A DNA stretch of 64,000 nt from a bacterium SCSIO 12643 (GCA_024398135.1 CP073750.1:992001-1056000), one strand, 5' to 3'. Counted from the first letter of the stretch, positions 7,792 through 18,007 are shown. Notes: generated by a model from the sequence alone, not told the origin. Numbers and translations are program-made.

Positions 7792-9153
7792 ATGAACGAT
7801 CTCAATCTTATTATAGGCTTTGGTACTTCATTCATTATTGCCATCATTTTTTTACTTAAATGGCGTGATGATCAAAAAAGAATTCGTTCTCTAACCTCGG
7901 AGCGGGATCAACTCACCCATTCTTTGAATCAATCACAAATTGATCAAGCCAAGCTGGAGGGGCAGATTTTACCACTTCAAGAAAGCATTAAAAAATTAGA
8001 ATTTGAACTGGGTAAAAAACAAACCAGCCAAAATGAATTGCTACAGGAAAATGCAAAACTATTTGCGACTAATTTAAACTTACAAAAAGAACAACAAGAA
8101 CTTGTAAATATTGAAGCCCGACTTAAAAAAGAATTTGAAAATATCAGTCATAAAATCATCGAGCAAAATGCTTCTAGTTTTAATGAAAGCAGTTCAACCA
8201 ACATCAAAAATGTATTAGAACCATTTAAACAAAAACTAGAACATTTCGAGAAAGGGTTAAATGACAAATACCTGAATGAAGTCAAAGACAAAACTGCGCT
8301 CAAAACTGAAATTTCAAAGCTGATCGAACTAAACACCAAGTTGAGTGACGATGCCGTGAATTTGACCAAAGCACTAACTGGTGACAATAAATTACAAGGT
8401 AATTGGGGAGAAATCATTCTTCAAAATGTACTGGAAAAATCAGGTTTAGAAAAAGACGCAGAGTTCGTTACTCAGAAAAGTTTGCAACAAAATGGAACCA
8501 AGTTTGTCCCTGACGCGATAATATACTTACCTGATAACAAACACATCATCGTTGATGCCAAGGTTTCATTAAAAGCCTATAATGAAATGATTAATTCGGA
8601 AAACCAAGATCATCAGAAAACCGCTTTGCGTAATCATCTCATCTCGCTTAAGTCACACATTAAGGAACTCAGTAGTAAAGGGTATTACGAATTAGAATCA
8701 TTGAATTCACCTGAGTTTACACTTTTATTTCTACCCATTGAATCCTCATTTAGCATTACCTTAAAAAAAGATACGGAATTATTCAATTACGCATGGGAAA
8801 GAAATATCATTATTGTTAGCCCTACCACGCTTTTAGCTACACTGAGAACTATTGCTTCCATATGGAAACATGAAAAACAGACACAACATGTAATGGAAAT
8901 TGCTAAAGAAGGTGGAGCACTACATGATAAATTCGTTGCTTTTATGGATGATTTTGAAAAAATCGCATACAATATCCAACAAAGTCAAAAATCATATGAC
9001 AATGCTTTTAACAAGCTTTCAAGTGGAAAAGGTAATATTATCAAACGTACGAATAACTTAAAAAATCTTGGTGCTAAAGCGAAAAAGGCTTTATCTTCCG
9101 AGCTTATAGAAAAGGCAGAAAACTCAATTTTACAATCACCATCAAATGAATAA
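7792..9153 (+). CDS. rmuC: DNA recombination protein RmuC
   Basis: A 453-residue protein with one N-terminal transmembrane segment (about residues 4-22), a long coiled coil (about 28-200) and the RmuC nuclease-like domain (about 200-410). The domain shows GNWGEIILQNVLEKSGL, then PDAIIYLPDNKHIIVDAKVS with the acidic D...DAK residues of a restriction-endonuclease-like fold, and ending with the WKHEKQTQH segment. RmuC limits inversion and rearrangement at short inverted repeats in E. coli. It heads a run of four overlapping or near-touching genes; its last eight bases overlap the start of the GWxTD gene. Confidence 0.93.
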   Translation: MNDLNLIIGFGTSFIIAIIFLLKWRDDQKRIRSLTSERDQLTHSLNQSQIDQAKLEGQILPLQESIKKLEFELGKKQTSQNELLQENAKLFATNLNLQKEQQELVNIEARLKKEFENISHKIIEQNASSFNESSSTNIKNVLEPFKQKLEHFEKGLNDKYLNEVKDKTALKTEISKLIELNTKLSDDAVNLTKALTGDNKLQGNWGEIILQNVLEKSGLEKDAEFVTQKSLQQNGTKFVPDAIIYLPDNKHIIVDAKVSLKAYNEMINSENQDHQKTALRNHLISLKSHIKELSSKGYYELESLNSPEFTLLFLPIESSFSITLKKDTELFNYAWERNIIIVSPTTLLATLRTIASIWKHEKQTQHVMEIAKEGGALHDKFVAFMDDFEKIAYNIQQSQKSYDNAFNKLSSGKGNIIKRTNNLKNLGAKAKKALSSELIEKAENSILQSPSNE

Positions 9154-10426
9154 ATTAAAGTTTTTCATCATCGGGCTTATCATCATTACTTTTAGTCAAA
9201 GTTGTAAGCGTGGTGTATCTCTTAGTGAAACGGACTTTAAAGACATGTATTCAAGTAATGCAGATGTACCTCAACCCCGATTTAAAGTATTTCATGCCTC
9301 AGATTCTGAATCTGAAATCTATTATATGTTTGAAAATCGTGGTCTGAAATACTCAAAAGATTTAGCTGGAGAAAACCAAATGGCTCAGGTGAGAATAGCC
9401 TGGCAATTATATAATGACTATTCGTCTAATGAAATCATTGATAGTTCCTCTTTTGTGAAAATTGATACCATTGCAACCAGAGGGCTCTTTCAATTACAGG
9501 GAATGTTCAAAATGAAACTCCAATTTGGACAAGATTATATATTAAAAGTAACTACAACTGACTTAAACACCAGTAAAAAGACTATTTCATTTATCTCCAT
9601 TTATAAGAAAGACCCCAACAACCGTCAATTCTATAAAGTTTTACTCAAAGAAACCAATACGGTATTGTTCCGAAATTACTTTTACGCAGACGAACAACTT
9701 CGAATCGTATACAACCACAAATCAACTGATAAATTTATTGGTCGATATTATGGCACCATATTCCCGGTTTCAAACCCACCGTTTTCGCTTTCTTCTCCTC
9801 AGCCTTTTGATTTTGAGAATTATGATCCATTAACAGTAGAATTAAAGAATGACACAGCCAACTTTGAAGCGAATGAGCCAGGAATTTACCATTTTTCTAC
9901 CCATACGGAATCTAAATATTCAGGACTTACCTTATTTCAATATTCGAATGAGTTTCCTGAAGTAAACTCAGTTAAAGAACTGCTCGATCCATTAAGGTTT
10001 GTTACGTCTAAAAGGGAGTATGCTAAAATGAAAAAATATCAGGATCCTAAAAAAGCGATTGATGAGTTTTGGCTAAGTACTACGCCTGATCCTGAAAAGG
10101 CCAAAAAGATGATCAAAGGATATTACAAACGTGTAGAAAATGCGAATTACTTTTTTACCTCCTTCAAAGAAGGCTGGAAAACAGATAGAGGGATCATTTA
10201 TATTGTGTTTGGTCCACCAAATGTGGTATATAGATCATTAACCGGTGAGAGCTGGACATATGGAGAACAAAGCAATTACAAATCTCTTACATTCAATTTT
10301 GCCAAAGTAAACAACCCGTTTACGAATAATGACTATACTTTGCAGCGATCTACGGTATATAAAAATCCGTGGTATCGTGCAATTGATACATGGAGACAAG
10401 GCAAAGTGGCTTCATTAGAATACTAA
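9146..10426 (+). CDS. GWxTD domain-containing lipoprotein
   Basis: A 426-residue protein with an N-terminal signal ending FSQSC, consistent with lipoprotein processing at C20. The C-terminal third contains the domain's name motif, GWKTDRGIIYIVFGPP, followed by the YGEQSNYKSLTFNF and YKNPWYRAIDTWRQG segments that define the family. GWxTD proteins are common in Bacteroidota and Acidobacteriota; their biochemical function is not established. The gene starts inside the end of rmuC and ends six bases before rlmB, so it belongs to the same operon. Confidence 0.88.
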   Translation: MNKLKFFIIGLIIITFSQSCKRGVSLSETDFKDMYSSNADVPQPRFKVFHASDSESEIYYMFENRGLKYSKDLAGENQMAQVRIAWQLYNDYSSNEIIDSSSFVKIDTIATRGLFQLQGMFKMKLQFGQDYILKVTTTDLNTSKKTISFISIYKKDPNNRQFYKVLLKETNTVLFRNYFYADEQLRIVYNHKSTDKFIGRYYGTIFPVSNPPFSLSSPQPFDFENYDPLTVELKNDTANFEANEPGIYHFSTHTESKYSGLTLFQYSNEFPEVNSVKELLDPLRFVTSKREYAKMKKYQDPKKAIDEFWLSTTPDPEKAKKMIKGYYKRVENANYFFTSFKEGWKTDRGIIYIVFGPPNVVYRSLTGESWTYGEQSNYKSLTFNFAKVNNPFTNNDYTLQRSTVYKNPWYRAIDTWRQGKVASLEY

Positions 10427-10432
10427 GAACGA

Positions 10433-11173
10433 ATGGCTAAAAAATTAGAGAATATCATATTCGGGTTACACCCGGTTGAAGAAGCATTATTAGAACATAA
10501 GGATATTGACAAAATCATGGTCTCCAGAGACGAGAAGAAATCTGATTTTGTTGAGATCAAAAAATTAGCACGTCAGAATGGCATTTATGTTCAGGATGTC
10601 CCTAAAGAAAAACTCAATAGAATAACGAGAAAAAACCATCAGGGAATTATTGCGTTCACTTCTCCAATTGAGTTCCAAAACATTGAAAATTTACTTCCAT
10701 CCATTTATGAGGAAGGGGAAATACCTTTATTTCTGGCATTAGATGGTGTAACCGATGTAAGAAACTTTGGTGCGTTAGCACGTACTGCAGAATGTGCCGG
10801 AGTACACGGAATTATCATCCCACAAAGAGGAACGGCTCCAATTAATGGAGATGCAGTTAAAACCTCAGTCGGTGCATTATTAAAAATTCCGGTAAGTAAA
10901 ACACCAAACCTGATCAATACCTTAAAATTCCTAAAGGACTCTGGATTAAAAGTAATCTCTTGTTCAGAAAAAGGGGCTGAAACCATTTACGAAGTTCCAT
11001 TAACAGAGCCTACCGTAATCGTCATGGGTGGTGAAGATGTGGGTATTTCTCAGGATATTCTGAAAATATCGGATCACATTGCACAGATTCCAATGAAAGG
11101 CACCATCAACTCTTTGAATGTCTCTGTAGCCGGGGCAATTATTATGTTTGAAGCAAGTAGACAACGAAATTAG
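10433..11173 (+). CDS. rlmB: 23S rRNA 2'-O-methyltransferase RlmB (SPOUT/TrmH family)
   Basis: Methylates the ribose of a guanosine in domain V of 23S rRNA (G2251 in E. coli) using SAM. The 246 residues contain an N-terminal L30e-like substrate-binding domain (IIFGLHPVEEALLE at the start) and the C-terminal SPOUT knot with its three motifs: DVRNFGALARTAECAG, VIVMGGEDVGIS and IPMKGTINSLNVSVAGAI. Close relatives include TrmH-type tRNA methylases, but the G-x-H-P-V-x-E-A-L opening favours RlmB. Ten bases separate its stop from the M1 peptidase start. Confidence 0.92.
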   Translation: MAKKLENIIFGLHPVEEALLEHKDIDKIMVSRDEKKSDFVEIKKLARQNGIYVQDVPKEKLNRITRKNHQGIIAFTSPIEFQNIENLLPSIYEEGEIPLFLALDGVTDVRNFGALARTAECAGVHGIIIPQRGTAPINGDAVKTSVGALLKIPVSKTPNLINTLKFLKDSGLKVISCSEKGAETIYEVPLTEPTVIVMGGEDVGISQDILKISDHIAQIPMKGTINSLNVSVAGAIIMFEASRQRN

Positions 11174-11183
11174 AATTCCAACT

Positions 11184-13559
11184 ATGAAAATATTTACATC
11201 TTTATTTTTATTCCTACTTACCAGTATAATTGGCTTCAGCCAAATTGGGGTTTATCCCAATGAAGAAAATTTAAGAAGTGATACCATCGATGTTTTAGAT
11301 TATGAAATTCATTTGGACATTACAGATTTTTCAAATCAATCTTTAAGCGGATATACCGTAGTGAAATGTACTCCTCTGTTGTCAAATGTCAATTCTATTA
11401 ATCTGGATTTACTTCACTTCAATATAGATTCTATTCTATTGAATCATAATTTACTCACCTATCAATACAACGATACTCTTCTACATGTGAATCTAGGAAG
11501 TTCATTTAATGTCAACGATACATTAAACATTGAAGTGTATTATCATGGGACAACGCGTAAAGATCCTTCAGGATGGGGAGGAGTTTATTTCGGTTCTGAT
11601 TATGCTTTTAATCTGGGAGTTGGCTTTGAAGATCGCCCGCACAATATTGGCAGATACTGGTTTCCTTGTTTTGACAATTTTAAAGAACGTTCTACGTATA
11701 ACATTTATCTAACGACTCCAAGTACACATTATGGAACGAGCATTGGAGAACTGGTTTCTTCTACTCCTTTACCCAATAATAAGGTAGAATGGTATTGGAA
11801 ACTCGATGAAACCATTCCTACTTATTTATCCATGTTTGCGGTAAATTATTATACGATTGTCCATGACAATTATGTAGGACTTCAACGTACAATTCCTATA
11901 GATTTATTTGCTAAATCTTCTGACACCAATAATCTGAAAGCATCATTTGCCAATTTAAAAGCGGCAATGGATGCTTTTGAAAATCTATATGGTCCATACC
12001 AGTTCAATAAAATTGGCTATACCGTAGTAAATTTTTCATCAGGTGCCATGGAACATGCCAGTAACATCACTTATCCAAATAATACGGTGGACGGCACATT
12101 AAACAGTGAAACACTCATGGCGCACGAATTGGCACATCAATGGTGGGGAAATTACGCAACTACGCTAACTCCGGAAGATATGTGGCTCAATGAAGGAATG
12201 GCTAGTTTCAGTGCCAACTATTTCCTGGAAGCAGTGTATGGTTGGGAAACGGCAAAGCCAGAGGTAAAATCTATCCTGTATAACATTTTAAAGAAAGCCC
12301 ATATTGATGAGGGAGGCTACCTGGCTATTTCCGGAGTACCTCACTCGCTTACCTATGGAGATCATGTTTACAGAAAAGGGGCTCTTGTTGCACAGAATCT
12401 AAGAATGTTATTAGGTGAAAGTAATTTCGGTCCGGCCGTAACCGGATTTCTTAACTCACGAGCTTTCCAAAATATGTCTAGTCTTCAACTTAGAGATTAT
12501 TTACAAAACACTACTTCAAGAGATGTAGACGGTTTCTTTGATGGATGGGTGTTTAATGGAGGTTTCCCCGATTATAAAATTGATTCGGTAATATCAGTTC
12601 CCAACAATAATCTTTATGATGTCACTATACATGTTTCTCAAAGATTAAATCATGCGCCACAACAATTTTCAGAGATTCCATTGGAAATTGGCTTTTATGA
12701 CGACACATTTGGTTATACTACTAAAGAAATCATGGTAGGGCCTAATTCATCAACATTGACCACGACCTTATCTTATGATCCTTCAATGGTCACATTGAAC
12801 CCTAATAACAAGTTGTGTTATGCAACAACAGATGATATTCATGTGATTAAGACAACCGGACAAATCAACTATAACAATGCAATGATGACCGTAAATGTAA
12901 GTTCAGTTAACGATTCCGCATTATTAAAAATTGAGCATCACTGGTCAGCTCCAGATCACATTAAAGATTGGGCAAATCAACCATATCTTTTATCTAACTA
13001 TCGCTACTGGAAAATTGATGGTATCTGGTCTTCTAACTTTGAAGCTTCTGCAGGATTCTTTTATGATGGCCGTCAATCTAATGGCTATCTGGATTCCTTA
13101 CTTGTAAAAAACACAGAAGATAGTCTAGTAGTTTTATACCGACAAAATGCAGCTGATGATTGGGTGGAATATCCACATTATACCAAAAACACTTTAGGAG
13201 GGTCCAATAACATGTTTGGAAGAATTGAACTTACCAAATTATTAAAGGGGGAATATACTCTAGCGAATATTGATCATTCGGTTCTAGGTCTTACCCCTAC
13301 CATTCAAAAAGATGTTCCGGAAATTCGAGTGTATCCTAATCCAAGTAACGAAAAAATCACAATCGCCTGGAACTCATCTTTAAAACCGAATAGTATTGAA
13401 ATTTATTCACTTAATGGTACCAGAGTTCTTTCGATTTCACCGAACCAAAGTGGCTCCCAAAGCTTCAATACTAAAGTTTTAAAGCAGGGAAACTATATCG
13501 CTAAAGTTATATTTGACAACGAAAGCTACTCCAGTCAGTTTACGGTATTAAAAGACTAG
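11184..13559 (+). CDS. T9SS-secreted M1 family metallopeptidase
   Basis: Zinc aminopeptidase-type enzyme of 791 residues. The start at 11184 gives a signal peptide (MKIFTSLFLFLLTSIIGFSQ); an upstream in-frame ATG at 11148 lies inside rlmB and would spoil it. Zinc ligands H314, H318 and E337 come from HELAHQWWGN and LNEGMASF. The exopeptidase motif is GAMEH instead of the usual GAMEN. The last ~75 residues form a type A T9SS sorting domain (RVYPNPSNEK, IEIYSLNGTRVL, ending FTVLKD), so it acts outside the cell, probably in peptide scavenging. Its TAG stop shares a CTAG palindrome with the stop of the converging gene. Confidence 0.93.
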   Translation: MKIFTSLFLFLLTSIIGFSQIGVYPNEENLRSDTIDVLDYEIHLDITDFSNQSLSGYTVVKCTPLLSNVNSINLDLLHFNIDSILLNHNLLTYQYNDTLLHVNLGSSFNVNDTLNIEVYYHGTTRKDPSGWGGVYFGSDYAFNLGVGFEDRPHNIGRYWFPCFDNFKERSTYNIYLTTPSTHYGTSIGELVSSTPLPNNKVEWYWKLDETIPTYLSMFAVNYYTIVHDNYVGLQRTIPIDLFAKSSDTNNLKASFANLKAAMDAFENLYGPYQFNKIGYTVVNFSSGAMEHASNITYPNNTVDGTLNSETLMAHELAHQWWGNYATTLTPEDMWLNEGMASFSANYFLEAVYGWETAKPEVKSILYNILKKAHIDEGGYLAISGVPHSLTYGDHVYRKGALVAQNLRMLLGESNFGPAVTGFLNSRAFQNMSSLQLRDYLQNTTSRDVDGFFDGWVFNGGFPDYKIDSVISVPNNNLYDVTIHVSQRLNHAPQQFSEIPLEIGFYDDTFGYTTKEIMVGPNSSTLTTTLSYDPSMVTLNPNNKLCYATTDDIHVIKTTGQINYNNAMMTVNVSSVNDSALLKIEHHWSAPDHIKDWANQPYLLSNYRYWKIDGIWSSNFEASAGFFYDGRQSNGYLDSLLVKNTEDSLVVLYRQNAADDWVEYPHYTKNTLGGSNNMFGRIELTKLLKGEYTLANIDHSVLGLTPTIQKDVPEIRVYPNPSNEKITIAWNSSLKPNSIEIYSLNGTRVLSISPNQSGSQSFNTKVLKQGNYIAKVIFDNESYSSQFTVLKD

Positions 13560-14062
13560 AAACGAATATACACTACCTTCCCATCTTTAATGATCACTGC
13601 ATCATAGGTCAGATTCGGTAAATCAACATATTCTTTAGCAACTTCTACAAAAGACATTGAACTGTATGAAGTTGCTATTTTCTGTTCCTGAACTACTTGA
13701 TATTTCCTTAAGGGTTCAGAATAAAAAAACACAGGTTTTGAAAACAAAGTTGTCGTTACAACTTCAACATTGTTAGTTTTATTCCATTCTCTTACCAATC
13801 GAAAATTAATCCCATCTCTGGTCACTAACATCCCCACAACATCCGATTGTTGAATGATCCATTGGATTCTTTCATTTAGCGATTGAGATTGCTCTAATAC
13901 CTCATCTGGCACACGAATACTCTCAGCAGAATTGAAACCATCATTTAAAGTTGCCATGGCTACAACATATACTCCCTCTACTTGTACTGGAGTAGCTTTT
14001 TCTTGTGCATTTCCAAAGATGGATGCAAATACAAATACGATAACGATTATTATACTTCTCAT
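13556..14062 (-). CDS. Small secreted protein of unknown function
   Basis: A 168-residue protein with a clear signal peptide (MRSIIIVIVFVFASIFGNAQ) and no family I recognise. The mature part is mixed alpha/beta, with segments VQVEGVYVVAMATL, INFRLVREWNKT and a C-terminal LTYDAVIIKDGKVVYIRF. There are no cysteines in the mature part. It starts two bases after the stop of the 801-residue T9SS type B gene, so the two are probably co-transcribed and it may be a periplasmic or surface partner of that protein. Confidence 0.65.
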   Translation of the reverse strand: MRSIIIVIVFVFASIFGNAQEKATPVQVEGVYVVAMATLNDGFNSAESIRVPDEVLEQSQSLNERIQWIIQQSDVVGMLVTRDGINFRLVREWNKTNNVEVVTTTLFSKPVFFYSEPLRKYQVVQEQKIATSYSSMSFVEVAKEYVDLPNLTYDAVIIKDGKVVYIRF

Positions 14063-14064
14063 TT

Positions 14065-16470
14065 CTATCTAACTATTGTAACAGTTCCTTTTTCTACTGT
14101 ATTCTTATTATCATTCAGCTCCAGAATAAAATAGTACGTCCCTTCTGGGAATCCTTCTCCATCCCATTCGTTTCGATAAGTCTCTTTTTCATATATCAAT
14201 TTACCCCATCGGTTATATACCTGAAGTTTATTATTCGGAAAATCTTCCAACCCATTAAAGAACAAATAATCATTCATTCCATCGCCATTTGGAGAGAATA
14301 TATTTGGAGCTTCTACTGTACACGGTTTTACCAATAACGTATATACTTCTGTTTTTGAAATATTACATACATCTGTAACGACCAAATTAGAAGGTGTAAT
14401 TACACCCAACTGTGCCACAAATTTCACGGGATTACCCGTTTGCTGTAATGCGCCATATGACCATACATACTGATACGGAGGCTTTCCTCCCGAAACGGTG
14501 GCATTAAACACAACCGTATCATCCATACATACTTCATCCCAAACAATTGGCGCGATAATGATAGAATCATAATCTGTATTGACTTCTACACTATCTTCCA
14601 AATTAGTCACGCCACAAAAATCTGAAACTGTTACAGCCCAGGTTGTAGTGTTTGTAGCTCCAACTTTAATTGAAGAAGTTGTTCCTCCTCCTGGAGACCA
14701 TGAATACGTATAAGGGGGTAAACCACCACCGACAAAAGCATTTAAAACTACTGAATCTCCTGGACAGATACTCGTATCATTACTAACTGATAAAGTTAAG
14801 GGAGGGAACGTAGTTGTTATCTCAACACTATCCACTACTGATGAAACATTACAACTATCGGTTAATGTCACATAATAAATCGTATTATTTGAAGGAGAAA
14901 CCTGAATACCGGAAGTTCCCGCACCATTATCCCATAAATAACTATATGGAGTAACTCCACCTGCTCCTTGTGCTTGAATGGAAATATTATGTCCGGGACA
15001 AATATTGGTATCCGGAGACACAGTCAGCGATAATGGTGTCATATTCAAATTGACAATAACCGAATCTGTAATCGTGACCAGATTACAACTATCTGTAATC
15101 GCTACATAAAAAGTATCTGTCGCATTAACTGTCACATTGATCTGATCGGTATTGCCTAGCGTATTACCCGCTTTATCGGTCCACACATAGGCAAACGGAG
15201 ATGATGCCCCGGAAGCCGAAGCGCCTATTGGTATCGTGGCCGGGCACCTAATGGTTGTATCCGAAGTATAGGTTTGCATATTGGGTAAATCAAGAATGTA
15301 AATGTGACCAACAGAAGTAATCGTATCCCCACAAGGATTTATCGTATAAACTGTAATGGTCACCACTTCCTGTCCCTCATTATTTCCATCTGAAATTGGT
15401 ACAATTCCAAGTCCAACTGTTGATTGACCAGGACTAAATGTCACACTATCTACAAGAAAATTATAATCAACACCATTCGTTGCTGATCCAGTAATATCAA
15501 AATGTACAGTATAGCTACCTGAAGTATCTGGACGTGTTAAATTCAAAATCGCACTGTCACATCCTTCAATAATATTGGAATCACCTGTCGCTGTAACCAC
15601 ATTTACTTCCACTACAGATGAGCTAAAACTTCCTCCTTCTAAAAATACTCCAGAATCATAAGATCCATCTCCTCCGTCACCAATAGCTAATTTAATATGA
15701 TACGTTTCACCACAGTTTACTGCAGCCACAGCTTTAAGTACAACTGTCTTTCCATCATACTCATATGTGTTTGTGGTATTTTGCGTATAGAATACATTGT
15801 AAGATGCAAAATTGGGATCAATATTGGTACAATTAGCTAATACTCCATTTGTTCCAGCCACACCTATATTTACCGTATTAATAGATACAGGTGTAGATGT
15901 AAAAGTGCCTGGATTGGCTGGATCAGGTATCAATGCAATATTATGTGCTGAATAATTACCTCCAGCCGGATTGGTCCCGGTAAGAAAAAAACCAAATGCG
16001 TCATTTACCGTTCCACACGCATATTCATCATATTCTTCTGACGCAAAAACATAATTAAATGAAATCGTATCTCCGGATGGAATAAAGTCAAATTCGATCA
16101 CACATTCATCAAAAATGGTGTTTGGTGTGATACTCGCTAAATCCGGATCAGAACCAACTCCGGTACCACCGCCTAAACTACTTCCTCCTCCAGTATTTAA
16201 CTGTGCGGCCATACTCACACTTCCAGATCCTAAAATTAACCCGCTGGACAGGCCTACGTCCATATTCACATCCTGAAAAGAACCTACCTGAGCATTAACA
16301 ATGTTTGCCGCACCACCATTAAATTGAACATTCGAAATCGTTACTCCATTTCCAATCAATACATTCTGAACAAACTGCTCTACGGTCATGGTAGTATTAT
16401 TTACAGTCACCTGCGCACTTGCATAAATACCTACCCACACAAAAAATAACAGAGAATACAGTTTCTTCAT
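14065..16470 (-). CDS. T9SS type B protein with choice-of-anchor L domain
   Basis: An 801-residue secreted protein. After the signal peptide (ends IYASAQ) comes a choice-of-anchor L domain over about residues 20-290 (opening with MTVEQFVQNVLIGNG; the FNYVFASEEYDEYACG segment is characteristic). Next is a Calx-beta-like stretch (about 290-395), then at least four Ig/PKD-like repeats of about 85 residues, each with a YSYLWDNGAG or YTYSWSPGGG type core. The C-terminus is a gliding-motility-associated type B sorting domain (APNIFSPNGDGMNDYLFF, VYNRWGKLIYE, GEGFPEGTYYF). Such proteins are usually surface adhesins. A TTG-N16-TATATTCG promoter-like pair lies at 16506-16532. Confidence 0.9.
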   Translation of the reverse strand: MKKLYSLLFFVWVGIYASAQVTVNNTTMTVEQFVQNVLIGNGVTISNVQFNGGAANIVNAQVGSFQDVNMDVGLSSGLILGSGSVSMAAQLNTGGGSSLGGGTGVGSDPDLASITPNTIFDECVIEFDFIPSGDTISFNYVFASEEYDEYACGTVNDAFGFFLTGTNPAGGNYSAHNIALIPDPANPGTFTSTPVSINTVNIGVAGTNGVLANCTNIDPNFASYNVFYTQNTTNTYEYDGKTVVLKAVAAVNCGETYHIKLAIGDGGDGSYDSGVFLEGGSFSSSVVEVNVVTATGDSNIIEGCDSAILNLTRPDTSGSYTVHFDITGSATNGVDYNFLVDSVTFSPGQSTVGLGIVPISDGNNEGQEVVTITVYTINPCGDTITSVGHIYILDLPNMQTYTSDTTIRCPATIPIGASASGASSPFAYVWTDKAGNTLGNTDQINVTVNATDTFYVAITDSCNLVTITDSVIVNLNMTPLSLTVSPDTNICPGHNISIQAQGAGGVTPYSYLWDNGAGTSGIQVSPSNNTIYYVTLTDSCNVSSVVDSVEITTTFPPLTLSVSNDTSICPGDSVVLNAFVGGGLPPYTYSWSPGGGTTSSIKVGATNTTTWAVTVSDFCGVTNLEDSVEVNTDYDSIIIAPIVWDEVCMDDTVVFNATVSGGKPPYQYVWSYGALQQTGNPVKFVAQLGVITPSNLVVTDVCNISKTEVYTLLVKPCTVEAPNIFSPNGDGMNDYLFFNGLEDFPNNKLQVYNRWGKLIYEKETYRNEWDGEGFPEGTYYFILELNDNKNTVEKGTVTIVR

Positions 16471-16505
16471 AACATAAGATTTAACTAAAGCATAAAATCA
16501 AGTTC

Positions 16506-16532
16506 CGAATATAGCTTTTATTATTCTATCAA
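16506..16532 (-). promoter_or_regulatory. Possible promoter of the type B T9SS gene
   Basis: Minus strand TTG (16532-16530), 16 bases, TATATTCG (16513-16506). The spacing is a little short and the box has TTCG in place of TTTG. The predicted leader is about 31 bases. Confidence 0.35.
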
Positions 16533-16584
16533 AAAACTATTCTAGCTATTCATAATCAATCCATTTAAAGATTTTATCGACCAT

Positions 16585-16622
16585 AAAAAAAGCCTCAACT
16601 ACATATGCAATTGAGGCTTTTA
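16585..16622 (-). terminator. Intrinsic terminator of gltA
   Basis: AAAAAGCCTCAA (16587-16598) pairs with TTGAGGCTTTTT (16611-16622) around a 12-base loop, and a T-run follows on the minus strand. It lies 20 bases past the gltA stop. The symmetrical A/T flanks mean it could also work on the plus strand. Confidence 0.75.
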
Positions 16623-16641
16623 ATTTTAAGAGTTTTATGCT

Positions 16642-17928
16642 CTATCTATCTTCCATAGGAACATAATCACGAGAATTCTCTCCCATATAAATTTGTCTTG
16701 GTCGACCAATAGGTTCATTATTCGTTCTATTCTCTAACCATTGTGCAATCCATCCTGGAAGGCGACCTAATGCAAACATTACTGTAAACATCTCGGTTGG
16801 GATTCCAAGTGCACGGTAAATAATTCCAGAGTAGAAATCCACGTTTGGATAAAGTTTACGCTTCACGAAATACTCATCTTCCAAAGCGTGTTTCTCTAAT
16901 TTCTTAGCAATATCAAGAATTGGATCATTTACTCCAAGTGCCGCCAATACATCATCAGCTGCTGCTTTCAGGATTCTAGCACGCGGATCGAAGTTTTTAT
17001 ATACTCTATGACCGAATCCCATCAATCTAAATGGATCATCTTTATCTTTCGCTTTCGCAATAAACTTCTCTGTATCACCGCCATCATTTCTGATCGCTTC
17101 CAACATCTCAATTACCGCCTGATTCGCTCCACCATGAAGAGGTCCCCATAATGCATTAATACCAGCAGAAATAGAAACATATAAACTTGCATGAGAAGAT
17201 CCTACCAATCTTACTGTTGAAGCAGAACAGTTTTGCTCGTGATCCGCATGTAAGATCAATAATTTATTTAAAGCTTTTGCTACCACTGGATTTACTTCGT
17301 AATCATCTGTTGGTAAAGCAAACATCATATGTAAGAAATTCTCTACATAATCCAATCTGTTGTTTGGATACATCACCGGATGACCTTTCTCATTCTTGTA
17401 AGACCACGCTGCCATTGTTGGCATTTTAGCGATCAAACGAATGATACTCAATTTTACTTCATCCATAGATCTGTTTGGATCTAAAGATTCAGGATAAAAA
17501 GCGGTCAAACTTGTTACCATTGAAGACAAAACTCCCATTGGGTGTGCATTTGATGGAAAGCCTTCAAATATTTTTCTAAAATCCTCATGAATTAATGTAT
17601 GTTGCTTGATTTCTCCAGCCCATGCATCAAATTCATCTTTCTTTGGTAGGTGTCCATAAATCAATAGAAACGCGATCTCCAGAAAACTAGCTTTTTCAGC
17701 TAATTCATCAATGTTATATCCACGGTACCTTAAAACACCATTCTCTCCATCTAAATAAGTGATCTTACTTACCGTTGAACCTGTATTTTTATACCCAAAA
17801 TCAAGAGTTACCAAACCGGTTTCTGCTCTCAATTTTGCAACATCGATGGCTTTTTCCTTTTCAGTTCCTTCAATTATAGGAAGCTCAAAACTCTGTCCAT
17901 CATATTTTATTTCTATCTTATCTGCCAT
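16642..17928 (-). CDS. gltA: Citrate synthase
   Basis: Condenses acetyl-CoA with oxaloacetate at the entry of the TCA cycle. The 428 residues fit the long bacterial (type II) enzyme with its N-terminal beta domain. The catalytic triad aligns as H265 (GPLHGGAN), H307 (GFGHRVYKNFDPRA) and D364 (NVDFYSG), matching E. coli H264/H305/D362. A TACCTTTG box at 17968-17975 gives it its own promoter with a leader of about 35 bases, and its terminator follows. It is not part of the eno-carA transcript, which ends at 18008. Confidence 0.97.
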   Translation of the reverse strand: MADKIEIKYDGQSFELPIIEGTEKEKAIDVAKLRAETGLVTLDFGYKNTGSTVSKITYLDGENGVLRYRGYNIDELAEKASFLEIAFLLIYGHLPKKDEFDAWAGEIKQHTLIHEDFRKIFEGFPSNAHPMGVLSSMVTSLTAFYPESLDPNRSMDEVKLSIIRLIAKMPTMAAWSYKNEKGHPVMYPNNRLDYVENFLHMMFALPTDDYEVNPVVAKALNKLLILHADHEQNCSASTVRLVGSSHASLYVSISAGINALWGPLHGGANQAVIEMLEAIRNDGGDTEKFIAKAKDKDDPFRLMGFGHRVYKNFDPRARILKAAADDVLAALGVNDPILDIAKKLEKHALEDEYFVKRKLYPNVDFYSGIIYRALGIPTEMFTVMFALGRLPGWIAQWLENRTNNEPIGRPRQIYMGENSRDYVPMEDR

Positions 17929-17967
17929 TTCTATTCTTTATATATTTATTTCATTCAAAACTGCGCC

Positions 17968-17994
17968 CAAAGGTATCACCATTTAGGCTTCAAA
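17968..17994 (-). promoter_or_regulatory. Promoter of gltA
   Basis: Minus strand TTTG (17994-17991), 15 bases, TACCTTTG (17975-17968). The -7 box is a perfect match and the spacing is shorter than usual. The predicted +1 near 17963 gives a 35-base leader. Confidence 0.5.
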
Positions 17995-18007
17995 AAAAGT
18001 ACATTTA

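Noticed and set aside
11148-11183. Upstream ATG for the M1 peptidase
   Set aside because: It lies within rlmB and places 12 residues in front of a perfect signal peptide.
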